DNA from: Sphingobacterium paucimobilis HER1398
GTDB lineage: Bacteria > Bacteroidota > Bacteroidia > Sphingobacteriales > Sphingobacteriaceae
Reading direction: 5' to 3'
DNA: 64,000 bases
Assembly (NCBI RefSeq): GCF_000416985.1
Contig: NZ_ATDL01000010.1
Coordinates: 1-64,000, forward strand
The stretch's first letter is position 1; the number at the start of each line of letters is the position of its first letter. Positions 34,925-43,879 of the stretch are shown piece after piece. Under the pieces are notes generated by a model, which saw only the letters and a list, made by a program, of their open reading frames with translations, was not told the origin of the DNA and ran no database searches. The position numbers were made by a program, and so were the translations under genes.

Positions 34925-35493
34925 TATTTATCCAGAAAATCCAATACTATTTTTTCCGCATCTTGACATGCTACATCCAGATCGAAGTTATTTAATATCA
35001 CGTCAAATTTATCCGCGTAACTCAACTCCAATTCCGCTTTTGCAAAGCGCTCCTTCAGTTTCTCTTCTGAATCTGTACCACGTCCAGAAAGTCGTTCTTG
35101 TAACACTTCTAGCGATGGTGGATTTACAAAAATCGCTAACGCTTCCTCTGGGAACTTAGATTTCAATCGTAATCCACCGACTACGTCAATATCAAAAATT
35201 ACACTCTTTCCTAGAGACCATATACGATCCAATTCGGACCTCAGTGTTCCGTAATAAGTTCCAGAATAAACCTCTTCAAATTCTATAAATTCTTGCTTTG
35301 CTACCTTATGTAGAAACTCCTCTTTGGAAATGAAATAATAGTCTTTACCGTTTTCTTCGCTACCCCTTGGCTCTCTGGTGCTCGCCGATATAGAAAACTC
35401 CAATTTGTCACTATATTTACTTAACAGATGTCTTACTATCGTTGTTTTTCCTGCTCCAGAGGGAGCGGAGAAGATTATCAATTTTTTATTCAT
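34924..35493 (-). CDS. gmk: Guanylate kinase
   Basis: Gmk phosphorylates GMP and dGMP with ATP. The 189-residue protein has the P-loop SAPSGAGKTT (9-18), STREPRGSEENGKDYYFIS for GMP binding and DIDVVGGLRLK. Length is normal. It sits 3 bp after yicC and overlaps nadD by 1 bp, the usual order in Bacteroidota. Confidence 0.97.
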   Translation of the reverse strand: MNKKLIIFSAPSGAGKTTIVRHLLSKYSDKLEFSISASTREPRGSEENGKDYYFISKEEFLHKVAKQEFIEFEEVYSGTYYGTLRSELDRIWSLGKSVIFDIDVVGGLRLKSKFPEEALAIFVNPPSLEVLQERLSGRGTDSEEKLKERFAKAELELSYADKFDVILNNFDLDVACQDAEKIVLDFLDK

Positions 35494-35496
35494 AAC

Positions 35497-36372
35497 TTAC
35501 AATACATTTAGTAGTTGTTCCTTGATTTTCTCAAGCTCCTCTTTCATACGAACTACAATTTGCTGAATGTTCGCATTATTAGCCTTCGATCCTAGCGTAT
35601 TTATCTCTCTCCCCATTTCCTGAGAAATAAACCCTAGTTTTTTACCATTAGAATCCGCGGCATTAAGCGCCTCCAAAAAATAGTTACAGTGACTTCTTAA
35701 ACGAACTTTTTCTTCAGTGATATCAAGTTTGTCGATATAAAAAATTATCTCTTGCTCAAATCGATTTTTATCGATATTCTCTTTTCCCACAGCTTCATCC
35801 ATATACTGGCTTAAGCGTTCTCTGATCAATGGAATCCGATCACCTTCGACAGCTTCTACCTGTCCTAAATAATCAAGAATCAACGCTACACGCTTCTCCA
35901 AATCATTTTTCAGAACCTTCCCTTCATCCATTCTAAACCCAGTGAATGATTCTACAGCTTGATAGAAAGCATTCAATAATACTTTACCCTCTTCTTCATC
36001 CACTTCGTCTTCATTGTTCGCAATCACTTCAGGCATTGACAACGCTAGATTAAATAAACCCGTTTGATCTTCTCCGAGCTGTGCAGCGATATCTTTAAGT
36101 TGATTATAATACTTTTTCAGCAGTTCACGGTTTATAGAAGATGCTTTCGCTGTTTGGTCAGCGTATTCTGATGAAATCAAAACGTTCACTTTTCCTCGTT
36201 CTATCAGTTTACTACATTCTCCACGAAGCGTGAGCTCCTTGTCCGAAACAGCCTTAGGCAAACGTATTCCTAGCTCTAGAAATTTTGAATTAAGTGATTT
36301 TATTTCCACAGTGTATTTAACCTTCGCATTCTCATGCGAACCTACACCATATCCTGTCATTGATTTTATCAT
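35497..36372 (-). CDS. YicC-family endoribonuclease-like protein
   Basis: The 291-residue protein matches the YicC family: MIKSMTGYG at the start, SLNSKFLELGIRLPK, and the C-terminal DUF1732 part with LDITEEKVRLRSHCNYF, KKLGFISQEMGREINTLGSKAN and EELEKIKEQLLNVL. YicC homologues degrade certain small RNAs in E. coli. The frame extends to a TTG at 36378, but the family start is the ATG at 36372. A -7 element, TACCTTTG (36383-36376), stops 3 bp before that ATG, predicting a leaderless mRNA. Confidence 0.92.
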   Translation of the reverse strand: MIKSMTGYGVGSHENAKVKYTVEIKSLNSKFLELGIRLPKAVSDKELTLRGECSKLIERGKVNVLISSEYADQTAKASSINRELLKKYYNQLKDIAAQLGEDQTGLFNLALSMPEVIANNEDEVDEEEGKVLLNAFYQAVESFTGFRMDEGKVLKNDLEKRVALILDYLGQVEAVEGDRIPLIRERLSQYMDEAVGKENIDKNRFEQEIIFYIDKLDITEEKVRLRSHCNYFLEALNAADSNGKKLGFISQEMGREINTLGSKANNANIQQIVVRMKEELEKIKEQLLNVL

Positions 36373-36375
36373 ATG

Positions 36376-36409
36376 CAAAGGTAGGAAAACTAATGTTGAT
36401 TTCTAACAA
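36376..36409 (-). promoter_or_regulatory. Predicted yicC promoter abutting the start codon
   Basis: On the minus strand, TTG (36409-36407), a long 23-bp spacer and TACCTTTG (36383-36376) precede CAT and then the yicC ATG. With the usual 4-nt offset, transcription would begin at the A of the ATG. The -33 assignment is weak because of the spacer. Confidence 0.4.
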
Positions 36410-36474
36410 TCTGGCTATTGAAAAACCCCAAACTATATCCTGTTATACAAAATTGACGTTTATCGACAACCATC

Positions 36475-37047
36475 CTACCAATCATGCTTAGCAATGATTA
36501 CACATAAATAGGTTTTATAAGTAGATCCGCTTGGTGAATGGACAAAACCGATACCAATATCGACTAGAGAACCATTCCAATCGTCCATACCTAAAACATG
36601 TTTCCGATGCATAAAACCTGGAGATCCCTTTCCGATGATAAAAGCATTGATTCCCTCTACGGCCGTGGCATGGTTGGCTGCTATCGATTCGAAATTATTC
36701 GCTGATTTTTTCTTTGTCCAATCAGGGTTGAGGTGATATCCAGCCTTTACCATGTAATAATTCGGTCCCAAACCTTCTGGTGTCACATGTTCAAAATAAT
36801 TACGATTAGCCATATCATAAGCCCTAAATTCAGCTACTTTTGCAAGATCATCATTCCAAATCAACGTCGTTCTTTTCACCTTATTCACTGGTGAAATTCC
36901 TAATTTCTTAGCGTATTTCTCGGGATGCATACGGATGTCATTGAGTAGGGTATATGCCTCCTTTGCTTGTTGCCGGTCGGTCGTTATCATTTTCTTTTGG
37001 GCTACAGCAGAACTGGAAATCAAAATTAAAAGACATAGAATGCGCAT
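36475..37047 (-). CDS. Secreted CAP-domain (SCP/PR1) protein
   Basis: The 190-residue protein has a short signal peptide (MRILCLLILISSSAVAQ) and a single CAP domain: AYTLLNDIRMHPEKYAKKLG, LIWNDDLAKVAEFRAYDMANRNYFEHVTPEG and a C-terminal segment with VDIGIGFVHS. The HVTPEG and GHRKH-like (MHRKHVLG) motifs supply the conserved cavity His residues. Bacterial CAP proteins are secreted and functionally undefined. A perfect -7 element, TAATTTTG (37057-37050), ends 2 bp before the ATG. Confidence 0.88.
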   Translation of the reverse strand: MRILCLLILISSSAVAQKKMITTDRQQAKEAYTLLNDIRMHPEKYAKKLGISPVNKVKRTTLIWNDDLAKVAEFRAYDMANRNYFEHVTPEGLGPNYYMVKAGYHLNPDWTKKKSANNFESIAANHATAVEGINAFIIGKGSPGFMHRKHVLGMDDWNGSLVDIGIGFVHSPSGSTYKTYLCVIIAKHDW

Positions 37048-37151
37048 ATCAAAATTATTTCTTTAATAGACTAGATTGTGGTGTATACGTTTAATGGTAT
37101 ATTCTTGCAAACGTTAGAGAAACTTCGTTACTGATTGAAAACTGATTATTA

Positions 37152-37178
37152 TTAAAATTGGAGATAATCCAATTTTAA
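37152..37178. repeat. Perfect 11-bp hairpin in the CAP-dedA gap
   Basis: TTAAAATTGGA (37152-37162) and TCCAATTTTAA (37168-37178) form a perfect 11-bp stem with a GATAA loop. There is no adjacent T-run on either strand long enough for a terminator, and it lies upstream of the CAP gene rather than after a stop. An operator for a dimeric regulator is one option. Confidence 0.5.
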
Positions 37179-37189
37179 AACGTATATAC

Positions 37190-37262
37190 TTCGGACTTTA
37201 CTCGGCTATATCCGAATGAAGTCCGAATGAAGTCCGTATAATCTCCGAATGAACTTCGGACT
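37190..37262. repeat. Cluster of TCCGAATGAAG direct and inverted repeats
   Basis: TCCGAATGAAG occurs at 37211-37221 and 37222-37232 in tandem (followed by another TCCG), and TCCGAATGAAC at 37244-37254. The complementary TTCGGACT occurs at each side (37190-37197 and 37255-37262), so the outer copies can pair with each other or with the direct repeats. No coding frame covers the cluster. Function unknown. Confidence 0.6.
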
Positions 37263-37374
37263 AAAAGGGAAGCTGGTACAAATTTGAACATAAGAGAGTC
37301 CCTATCTATACCGTACTATAATAAACCTCATCGCATACCTATCATCCTAATTATCCATTCCCTAAACGCAAAAA

Positions 37375-37408
37375 AGAAAGGGCATCCAAATGATTGAATG
37401 CCCTTTCT
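37375..37408. terminator. Terminator after dedA
   Basis: AGAAAGGGCAT (37375-37385) pairs with ATGCCCTTTCT (37398-37408) around a 12-nt loop. On the minus strand the hairpin is followed by a TTTTT run (37375-37371 complement). It lies 20 bp past the dedA stop. Confidence 0.85.
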
Positions 37409-37427
37409 ATTATATCATATATTGCCT

Positions 37428-38087
37428 TTAGCCTGCTTTACTTCCTTTTAGTTTTTCCTTCACTACTTCAAAAATTATCGGAAGTATAGAAAGGAAAATA
37501 ATAATCAAAACCACCTTAGAAAAATTATCTCGAATTAAAGGAATGTTCCCTAAGAAATAGCCTGCCAATGTAATTCCGACAACCCAAAGAATTGCTCCAA
37601 CAATATTATAGGTTATAAACGTACTATATTTCATCCTACCAATTCCTCCCACAAAAGGGGCGAGGGTTCTTACGATAGGAACAAAACGAGCAATAACGAT
37701 CGTTTTGCTACCATATTTCTCATAGAACGAGTGCGTTTTTTCAAGCTGCGCATCCGTTACCATTTGCTTCCCGAACAGCCTAAACCGAGTAATACGCATT
37801 CCAAAATGCTTGCCTATCGCATAATTTAAGGAATCCCCCGTAATAGCGGCAATAAGCAACAGAATAATCATAATCCAGATATTAAGATCATTTGGTTGAG
37901 CAGCAAGCATACCTGCTGCAAAAAGCAACGAATCTCCTGGCAAAAAAGGCATCACGACCACACCTGTTTCAACGAATATGATCAGAAACAAAATCAGATA
38001 CGTCCAGGTCTGATAGTCATTTACAATCTCCACCAGATGATCATCAATGTGAAGAATAAAATCTATCAATGAATATATTAAATCCAA
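37428..38087 (-). CDS. DedA-family membrane protein
   Basis: This 219-residue inner-membrane protein belongs to the DedA/SNARE-associated family of transporters; some members flip undecaprenyl phosphate or phospholipids. It has FVETGVVVMPFLPGDSLLFAAGML near residues 40-63, the conserved GDSLNYAIGKHFG, and KYGSKTIVIARFVPIVRTLAPFVGG. About five hydrophobic spans. It lies 12 bp after dnaN on the same strand and ends in the terminator at 37375-37408, so it is probably co-transcribed with dnaN. Confidence 0.92.
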   Translation of the reverse strand: MDLIYSLIDFILHIDDHLVEIVNDYQTWTYLILFLIIFVETGVVVMPFLPGDSLLFAAGMLAAQPNDLNIWIMIILLLIAAITGDSLNYAIGKHFGMRITRFRLFGKQMVTDAQLEKTHSFYEKYGSKTIVIARFVPIVRTLAPFVGGIGRMKYSTFITYNIVGAILWVVGITLAGYFLGNIPLIRDNFSKVVLIIIFLSILPIIFEVVKEKLKGSKAG

Positions 38088-38099
38088 TGGAATTCGGTA

Positions 38100-39224
38100 T
38101 TAATTAAAACTATTCAGCATTACCGGCATGACCAACATCAATATTTCTTCATTATCCTGCTTGATTGCTGGTAATAACAATCCTGCACGATTTGGAGTAC
38201 TCATTTCCAACACCACTTCTTCACAGTTTAAGTTATTCAGCATTTCTACCAAAAACTTAGCGTTGAATCCTATCTCCATGTCTTCGCCTTCAAACTGACA
38301 ATTAAGACGTTCATGAGCCTCATTAGAGAAATCTAAGTCCTCCGCAGAGATATTCAACTCACTACCATTGATTTTCAAACGAACCTGATGTGTCGTTTTA
38401 TTTGCAAAAATAACCACACGACGCAATGTGTTTAAAAACAAAGCGCGGTCTACTGTAAGTTTATTTGGATTCACCTGAGGGATTACAGCATCATAATCCG
38501 GATAACGCTCGTCTACAAGACGACAGATCAAGTGAATGCTGCCAAATTGAAAGAATGCATTTGTCGTGTTATACTCTACCGCTACCGAAGTTTCATCAGA
38601 CGGTAGGGAGGATTTTAACAATGTTAAAGCTTTCTTTGGAAGAATGATAGATGTTGCCTTTTCTGCACCGACATCTGTACGACGGTATCTCACCAAGCGG
38701 TGTGCATCTGTTGCTACAAAAGTGATATTCTGTTCGCCTAGCTGCACAAGAACCCCTGACATTGCGGGCCGTAGTTCATCATTGCTTACCGCAAATATCG
38801 TCTTATTTATAGCTTCAGATAAGATAGCTGCAGTAATGTTTACCGTAGATACACTCTCAACAACAGGAATCTTTGGAAAATCATCTGCATTTTCTCCACT
38901 GAGCTTATACTTTCCATCTCCAGCACTGATTTCGATTGCCAATGTTTTAGTATCCACTGAAAAAGCAACAGGTTGATCTGGAAGCGTTTTCAATGTATCT
39001 ATCAAAATTTTCGAAGGCATTGCTACTCGTCCTTCTTCTTTGGCCTCGATCGGCAAAGAAGTCACCATACTGGTTTGTAAATCCGTAGCAGAAATAGTTA
39101 AAGTGTTATCTTTTATTTCAAACAGGAAGTTTTCCAAAATAGGAAGGACAGTACTACTACTTGATGCTCCGCTTATGGCCTGCAATTGCTTTAATAATAC
39201 AGATGTGGATACTATAAATCTCAT
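38100..39224 (-). CDS. dnaN: DNA polymerase III beta sliding clamp
   Basis: The beta clamp is the ring that tethers the replicative polymerase to DNA. The 374-residue protein has the three-domain clamp repeat, with MRFIVSTSVLLKQLQAISGA, LPILENFLFEI, the SGVLVQLGEQNITFVATDAHRLV segment, and the family C-terminus ILMLVMPVML. A near-consensus promoter (TTG 39282-39280, 21 bp, TATTATTG 39258-39251) lies upstream. The gene is about 19 kb from the candidate origin and 5 kb from dnaA, not adjacent to dnaA as in many phyla. Confidence 0.97.
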   Translation of the reverse strand: MRFIVSTSVLLKQLQAISGASSSSTVLPILENFLFEIKDNTLTISATDLQTSMVTSLPIEAKEEGRVAMPSKILIDTLKTLPDQPVAFSVDTKTLAIEISAGDGKYKLSGENADDFPKIPVVESVSTVNITAAILSEAINKTIFAVSNDELRPAMSGVLVQLGEQNITFVATDAHRLVRYRRTDVGAEKATSIILPKKALTLLKSSLPSDETSVAVEYNTTNAFFQFGSIHLICRLVDERYPDYDAVIPQVNPNKLTVDRALFLNTLRRVVIFANKTTHQVRLKINGSELNISAEDLDFSNEAHERLNCQFEGEDMEIGFNAKFLVEMLNNLNCEEVVLEMSTPNRAGLLLPAIKQDNEEILMLVMPVMLNSFN

Positions 39225-39250
39225 GTCTAGCTTCGATATTTTTTTATATG

Positions 39251-39282
39251 CAATAATACAGAAAAGAATTAAATTTTTCCAA
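39251..39282 (-). promoter_or_regulatory. Possible dnaN promoter
   Basis: On the minus strand TTG (39282-39280), 21-bp spacer, TATTATTG (39258-39251). The -7 element differs from TAnnTTTG at one position. The expected leader is about 23 nt. Confidence 0.4.
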
Positions 39283-39389
39283 TCTATGTCTAGGTTTATC
39301 TTTGCTTACCATCACATTACTTCTTTATTTTTTACTTGATGTATTCGCTAATACAATGCTTTTTACATAAGTTTGCGTAGACTTACGAT

Positions 39390-40538
39390 ATGCAGTTTAA
39401 GGAAATAGTAGGACACCAAAGCATTAAAAACCATCTAATCAACTCGGTAAAAAAAAATCGAGTCAGCCACGCTCAGCTTTTTTTGGGACCGGAGGGCTCG
39501 GGCAGTCTTGCTTTGGCATTAGCTTACGCTCAATACATAAATTGTGAAGACAAGCAAGAAGAAGATAGCTGTGGCCTTTGTCCTTCTTGTAGAAAATATG
39601 AAAAACTAATCCATCCTGATTTACATTTTTCCTATCCATTCTTTGCTAAAGGGAAAGATGAAACTGCAACCACCTATATGAATGAGTGGCGTAAGACTTT
39701 TCTTACCAATCCTTATTTAGGACTGAACTATTGGAGAGAACAATTAGATTCGGGCAACAAACAAGCTAACATAAATATAGCTGAGGCGCATGATATCATA
39801 AAAAAACTTAGTCTAAAGTCGTTTGAAGCCGAATACAAAGTATTGATTATGTGGCTTCCGGAATACCTTGACACCCAAGGAAACGCCCTTCTAAAGCTTA
39901 TTGAAGAACCACCAGAAAAAACACTGTTCCTTTTAGTTGCTGAAAACCAAGATAAAATAATCAATACTATTATTTCCAGAACTCAATTGGTTAAGATCAA
40001 TAAACTTCAGCACGAAGAAATGAACAATTACCTTATCTCGGAAAAAAGATTAGATCCTAAACGAGCCAAAGAAATATCATTTATTGCAGATGGTAATATC
40101 CAAGAAGCACTCAATTTGTTAAACGAGCATGGTGAAAGCGAAACTTTCTCCATGTTAGTAAATTGGTTACGCTTTATCGTTACGGATAATGGGAAAGAGT
40201 TAATCAGTCTTACAGAGGACAAACTTTCAAAATTAGGAAGAGAAAATCAAAAAAGTTTCTTACTTTATACCATTAATATGATGAGACAGATCATATTAAT
40301 GCAACAAGGTTTAAAGAATCTTGTATTTTTACAAGAAGAAGAACTAGCATTTGTAGAAAAATTTAGTGGTTTATTCCAATTTGAACAGTTAGAAGAGGCT
40401 ATCGATATCCTTGAAAGAACACATTACGGGATTGAGCGAAATGGAAATGCTAAAATATTATTTTTAGATTTATCTTTGCAATTAGTTTTATTGTTCAAAT
40501 ATCAAACGTTCCCGACTCGTCGGGACTCAATAATATAA
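39390..40538 (+). CDS. holB: DNA polymerase III clamp-loader subunit delta'
   Basis: The delta' subunit is part of the clamp loader that opens the beta ring. The 382-residue AAA+ protein starts MQFKEIVGHQSIKNHLINSV. Its P-loop is GPEGSGSL (33-40), with Ser where an ATPase has Lys, as expected for the non-hydrolysing delta'. A zinc module is present (C52, C61, C64, C67), followed by ALLKLIEEPPEKTLFLLVAE and the SRT version of the SRC motif. It has a -7-like TAAGTTTG (39368-39375). It leads a unit with ricT, gldH and lpxK and is divergent from dnaN. Confidence 0.93.
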   Translation: MQFKEIVGHQSIKNHLINSVKKNRVSHAQLFLGPEGSGSLALALAYAQYINCEDKQEEDSCGLCPSCRKYEKLIHPDLHFSYPFFAKGKDETATTYMNEWRKTFLTNPYLGLNYWREQLDSGNKQANINIAEAHDIIKKLSLKSFEAEYKVLIMWLPEYLDTQGNALLKLIEEPPEKTLFLLVAENQDKIINTIISRTQLVKINKLQHEEMNNYLISEKRLDPKRAKEISFIADGNIQEALNLLNEHGESETFSMLVNWLRFIVTDNGKELISLTEDKLSKLGRENQKSFLLYTINMMRQIILMQQGLKNLVFLQEEELAFVEKFSGLFQFEQLEEAIDILERTHYGIERNGNAKILFLDLSLQLVLLFKYQTFPTRRDSII

Positions 40539-40547
40539 AATAGACAT

Positions 40548-41969
40548 ATGGGATGTGGCAGTTGCTCATCCGGAGGTTGTGGTACAGGAAGTAAATTAGG
40601 CACGGTACCATCAGGATGCAATAACAATGGTTCTTGCATGACCAGCGGATGTAATAAATTAGACGTATATGACTGGCTTTCCGACATGGATTTGCCTTCA
40701 AACTATAAACCTTTTGATATCGTTGAAGTTCGCTTCAAAGGATCACGCAAGGATTATTATTTAAACACGGACAATATCTACCTAGAAATGGGAGAGATGA
40801 TAGCTGTCGAACCATCTACAGGTGGATATGATATAGGTCACGTGTCATTAACAGGCGAACTTGTTCGTTTACAATTAAAAAAGAATAATGTCACTCCAGA
40901 TTCAGTGATAAAAAAAATCTATCGCAAAGCCAATGATGCTGATGTGGCAAAGTTCAATGCTGCCAAGGAGTTGGAATGGGAAACGATGCACCGAGCGCGA
41001 AAACTCGCTTTAGATTTGGGATTATCCATGAAGATTTCAGATGTAGACTATCAAGGAGACAAAACCAAAGCTACTTTTTATTATACAGCCGAAGGACGTG
41101 TTGATTTTCGCGAATTGATTAAACGTATGGCAGAAGCTTTCCGTATTCGCATAGAAATGAGGCAGATCGGCATGAGGCAGGAAGCAAGCCGCTTAGGGGG
41201 GATTGGATCTTGCGGTCGCGAGCTCTGTTGTTCCACATGGCTTACTGATTTTAAGACCGTATCCACTTCGGCAGCACGGTACCAAAATCTATCATTGAAT
41301 ACCCTAAAATTAGCGGGGCAATGTGGTAAGCTAAAATGCTGCTTGAACTATGAACTGGATAGTTACATGGATGCACTAAAAGATATTCCGAATGACGTAA
41401 ACCGTATCGAGACCAATAGTGGTGTTGCCTATCTTCAAAAGACAGACATATTCAAAAAAACAATGTGGTTTTCTTATCCAGGTGCAGAAAACTGGATTCC
41501 ACTATCCATAAGCAAGGTAAAAGAACTCGCAGAAATGAATAAGGGAGGTGTTAAACCTGATGCTTTGGATTATGTACCACAGGTCGTAGAAAGTAAAAAA
41601 CCTATAGTTTTTGATTATGAAAATGTTGTGGGACAAGATAGCCTTACTCGTCTGGACGATAAGAACAAAAGACGCAAAAAGAAAAAAAGTAAGCCAAGGC
41701 AGCCCTCTTCCAGTCAGAAAACAGAGGCTAATGGAACTAATGAGCAATCAAAATTAACCAAGCAGCCTCATACAGGACAAAAGAAGGAAAATAACTCGGC
41801 TGCTGAGGTTCGGAATAAACCAAGCCAAGGTAGAAGTAATAATAAACCTACTTCACCTACAAATCAAGGAGAAGACAATGCTCAAAAGAATGAGCAGAGA
41901 AAAAAAAGAAGATATAATAACAGGAACAGAAATAAAAATAACGATAAACCGAATAACAGTGGCGAGTAA
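40548..41969 (+). CDS. RicT/PSP1-domain iron-sulfur regulatory protein
   Basis: This 473-residue protein has a PSP1/RicT domain (about 60-300) with RVDFRELIKRMAEAFRIRIEMRQIG and the Cys-rich CGRELCCSTWL and CGKLKCCLNYE. An extra N-terminal Cys/Gly segment (MGCGSCSSGGCGTGSKLGTV, seven Cys in the first 36 residues) and a Lys/Asn/Gln-rich disordered tail (about 370-473) flank it. In Bacillus, RicT forms the RicAFT iron-sulfur complex affecting RNase Y and differentiation. RicA and RicF are not visible here. It sits between holB and gldH, a standard Bacteroidota order. Confidence 0.9.
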   Translation: MGCGSCSSGGCGTGSKLGTVPSGCNNNGSCMTSGCNKLDVYDWLSDMDLPSNYKPFDIVEVRFKGSRKDYYLNTDNIYLEMGEMIAVEPSTGGYDIGHVSLTGELVRLQLKKNNVTPDSVIKKIYRKANDADVAKFNAAKELEWETMHRARKLALDLGLSMKISDVDYQGDKTKATFYYTAEGRVDFRELIKRMAEAFRIRIEMRQIGMRQEASRLGGIGSCGRELCCSTWLTDFKTVSTSAARYQNLSLNTLKLAGQCGKLKCCLNYELDSYMDALKDIPNDVNRIETNSGVAYLQKTDIFKKTMWFSYPGAENWIPLSISKVKELAEMNKGGVKPDALDYVPQVVESKKPIVFDYENVVGQDSLTRLDDKNKRRKKKKSKPRQPSSSQKTEANGTNEQSKLTKQPHTGQKKENNSAAEVRNKPSQGRSNNKPTSPTNQGEDNAQKNEQRKKRRYNNRNRNKNNDKPNNSGE

Positions 41970-41990
41970 GTTCTCGTCACTATTTTTTAT

Positions 41991-42452
41991 ATGATAAAGT
42001 ATCTTATATACAGCCTTAGTATAATTAGTTTTTTGGTTTCATGTACCAATGGTACGTTTTATGAAAAAAATGAGCCTATTCCAAATCGCTCTTGGACTTA
42101 TGAAAAAAAACCAGCTTTTAATATACATATAGACGATTCAAAGGCCAAATATGACATCTATATCAACCTACGACACTCTAACGAATACCGATTTTCTAAT
42201 CTCTTTGTCCTGTTGCATGAAAAGGGAAATAATTTAGCAGATACAGCTTATCGAAAGGAGATACCCTTGGCTCAATTGGATGGGCGTTGGTTAGGAAACT
42301 CTGCAGGATCACTGTATGAAGTACAATACCTAGCTAAAGAAAACTTTGTGTTTCCGGACACTGGCACCTATACCTTTGCAATCGAACAGAATATGAGAGA
42401 AACACCCCTTAAGGACATTGTGGATGTAGGCATCAAAGTCATCAAAAAATGA
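41991..42452 (+). CDS. gldH: Gliding motility lipoprotein GldH
   Basis: GldH is a lipoprotein required for gliding in Flavobacterium johnsoniae and present also in non-gliding Bacteroidota, where it belongs to the type IX secretion-associated set. The 153-residue protein has a lipoprotein signal (MIKYLIYSLSIISFLVSC, Cys18) and family motifs such as YDIYINLRHSNEYRFSNLFVLL, LDGRWLGNSAGSLYEVQYL and FAIEQNMRETPLKDIVDVGI. Its stop overlaps the start of lpxK by 4 bp. Confidence 0.93.
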   Translation: MIKYLIYSLSIISFLVSCTNGTFYEKNEPIPNRSWTYEKKPAFNIHIDDSKAKYDIYINLRHSNEYRFSNLFVLLHEKGNNLADTAYRKEIPLAQLDGRWLGNSAGSLYEVQYLAKENFVFPDTGTYTFAIEQNMRETPLKDIVDVGIKVIKK

Positions 42453-43492
42453 TCACGCTTATACGATGGATACTGATGCCAGTAAGTGTTATATACGGTA
42501 TCGTTGTCTGGATTAGAAACATATTATATGATAAGGGGATACTAAAAAGCACTAAATTTACGATTCCCACAATTGTTGTAGGCAATCTTGCTATTGGAGG
42601 CACAGGGAAAAGTCCAATGACAGAATACATTATCCGCCTATTGAAAGAAAACTATACAATAGCTACGCTCAGTAGGGGATATGGCCGCAAGACAAAAGGA
42701 TACAAGATTGTAACCACAGCATCATCAGCATTGGAAGTAGGGGATGAGCCCTTACAGTTTAAAAACAAGTTTCCAGATGTTACTGTAGCTGTCTCAGAAG
42801 ATCGCTGTTTCGGGATTCGACAGCTGAAAGACAATCATGACTTAATCCTATTAGATGACGCCTACCAACATAGAAAACTAACTCCTGGTTTTTCAATACT
42901 TCTTTTCGATTTCAATTCTCTTTTTTCTCCTATTATCCCCCTTCCTACAGGCGACTTTAGAGATAATATATCCGCTACAAAAAGAGCAGACCTTATATTA
43001 GTTACCAAATCACCAGACAATATCCTAGAAGATCAAAAAAAGCATATAGAACATCTGATAAGAAAACATTCTCCTGCTCCGATATTTTATACCGGTATTA
43101 AATATGAACAACCCAAAAATAGAAATGGAGAAAATTTAACAGTTGAACTAAAAGGCTTTGATATCATACTGTTTTGTGGAATAGCTAATCCCCTTCCCTT
43201 AAAAACACATCTCTCCGCTATAGGCAATACAATATATACCTTAGAGTTCCAAGATCATCATAACTACATAGACAAAGACTTCAAAAAAATAGAAGAATAT
43301 TATTATTCATTACCTTCAACCAACAAAATACTGCTAACCACAGAAAAAGATATCCAAAGGATACCAAACTCTGCTTTGTCAAACCTACCGCTTTATTATA
43401 TACCTATTTCACTAAAATCAATAGATCAACAGCAAAATACTTTTGATCAGTTCATTTTTAATTACATTCACTCGTCCCTCCCCAACAGTTAG
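42449..43492 (+). CDS. lpxK: Tetraacyldisaccharide 4'-kinase
   Basis: LpxK phosphorylates the 4' position of the lipid A disaccharide at the inner membrane. The 347-residue protein has an N-terminal membrane-binding helix (MITLIRWILMPVSVIYGIVV), the P-loop GNLAIGGTGKSP (45-56) and the catalytic motif RGYGRKTKGY and LLDDAYQHRKL. Length is normal. ATG overlaps the gldH stop (ATGA). It is the last gene of the holB-ricT-gldH-lpxK unit. Confidence 0.96.
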   Translation: MITLIRWILMPVSVIYGIVVWIRNILYDKGILKSTKFTIPTIVVGNLAIGGTGKSPMTEYIIRLLKENYTIATLSRGYGRKTKGYKIVTTASSALEVGDEPLQFKNKFPDVTVAVSEDRCFGIRQLKDNHDLILLDDAYQHRKLTPGFSILLFDFNSLFSPIIPLPTGDFRDNISATKRADLILVTKSPDNILEDQKKHIEHLIRKHSPAPIFYTGIKYEQPKNRNGENLTVELKGFDIILFCGIANPLPLKTHLSAIGNTIYTLEFQDHHNYIDKDFKKIEEYYYSLPSTNKILLTTEKDIQRIPNSALSNLPLYYIPISLKSIDQQQNTFDQFIFNYIHSSLPNS

Positions 43493-43879
43493 CTTTAGAA
43501 CTAACTGACACTAATAATTATCTATTAAACCCGAAACGAACGTTAGACTAGGTGCTGTCAATGCAGTAGGAATAGTCTATAGTCCTAGATATAGACGTAT
43601 CAAAAAAAGAGAATTTTTATAACAAGGAAACAGTCTAGCAAACACGAAATCTTCTAAAATAGCATAAAAGGAGATTAGAGGAAGGTCAAAACACACAAAT
43701 AGCTAAAATACAGTAACTTAACAATGTTTTATCTAATAAATTCTGATTAAAACTCTGTTAAATGATGTTAAATTGTAACAAAACAGATACATTAATAACA
43801 ATAAAGTCACCCAATAAACAGTTATTAATTCAGAAAACAATTTAATAATACATTTTTAAAACTTTAAATTTTAAATGCT
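43493..43879. other. 387-bp AT-rich gap without recognised features
   Basis: I see no gene, tRNA, strong hairpin or consensus promoter here. The right part (43730-43870) is very AT-rich and precedes the secreted 117-residue protein gene, so it probably holds that gene's promoter, but no TAnnTTTG element with correct spacing was found. Confidence 0.5.

Noticed and set aside
37152..37178. 11-bp hairpin considered as a terminator
   Set aside because: It lacks a T-run on either strand and lies upstream, not downstream, of the nearest gene end.
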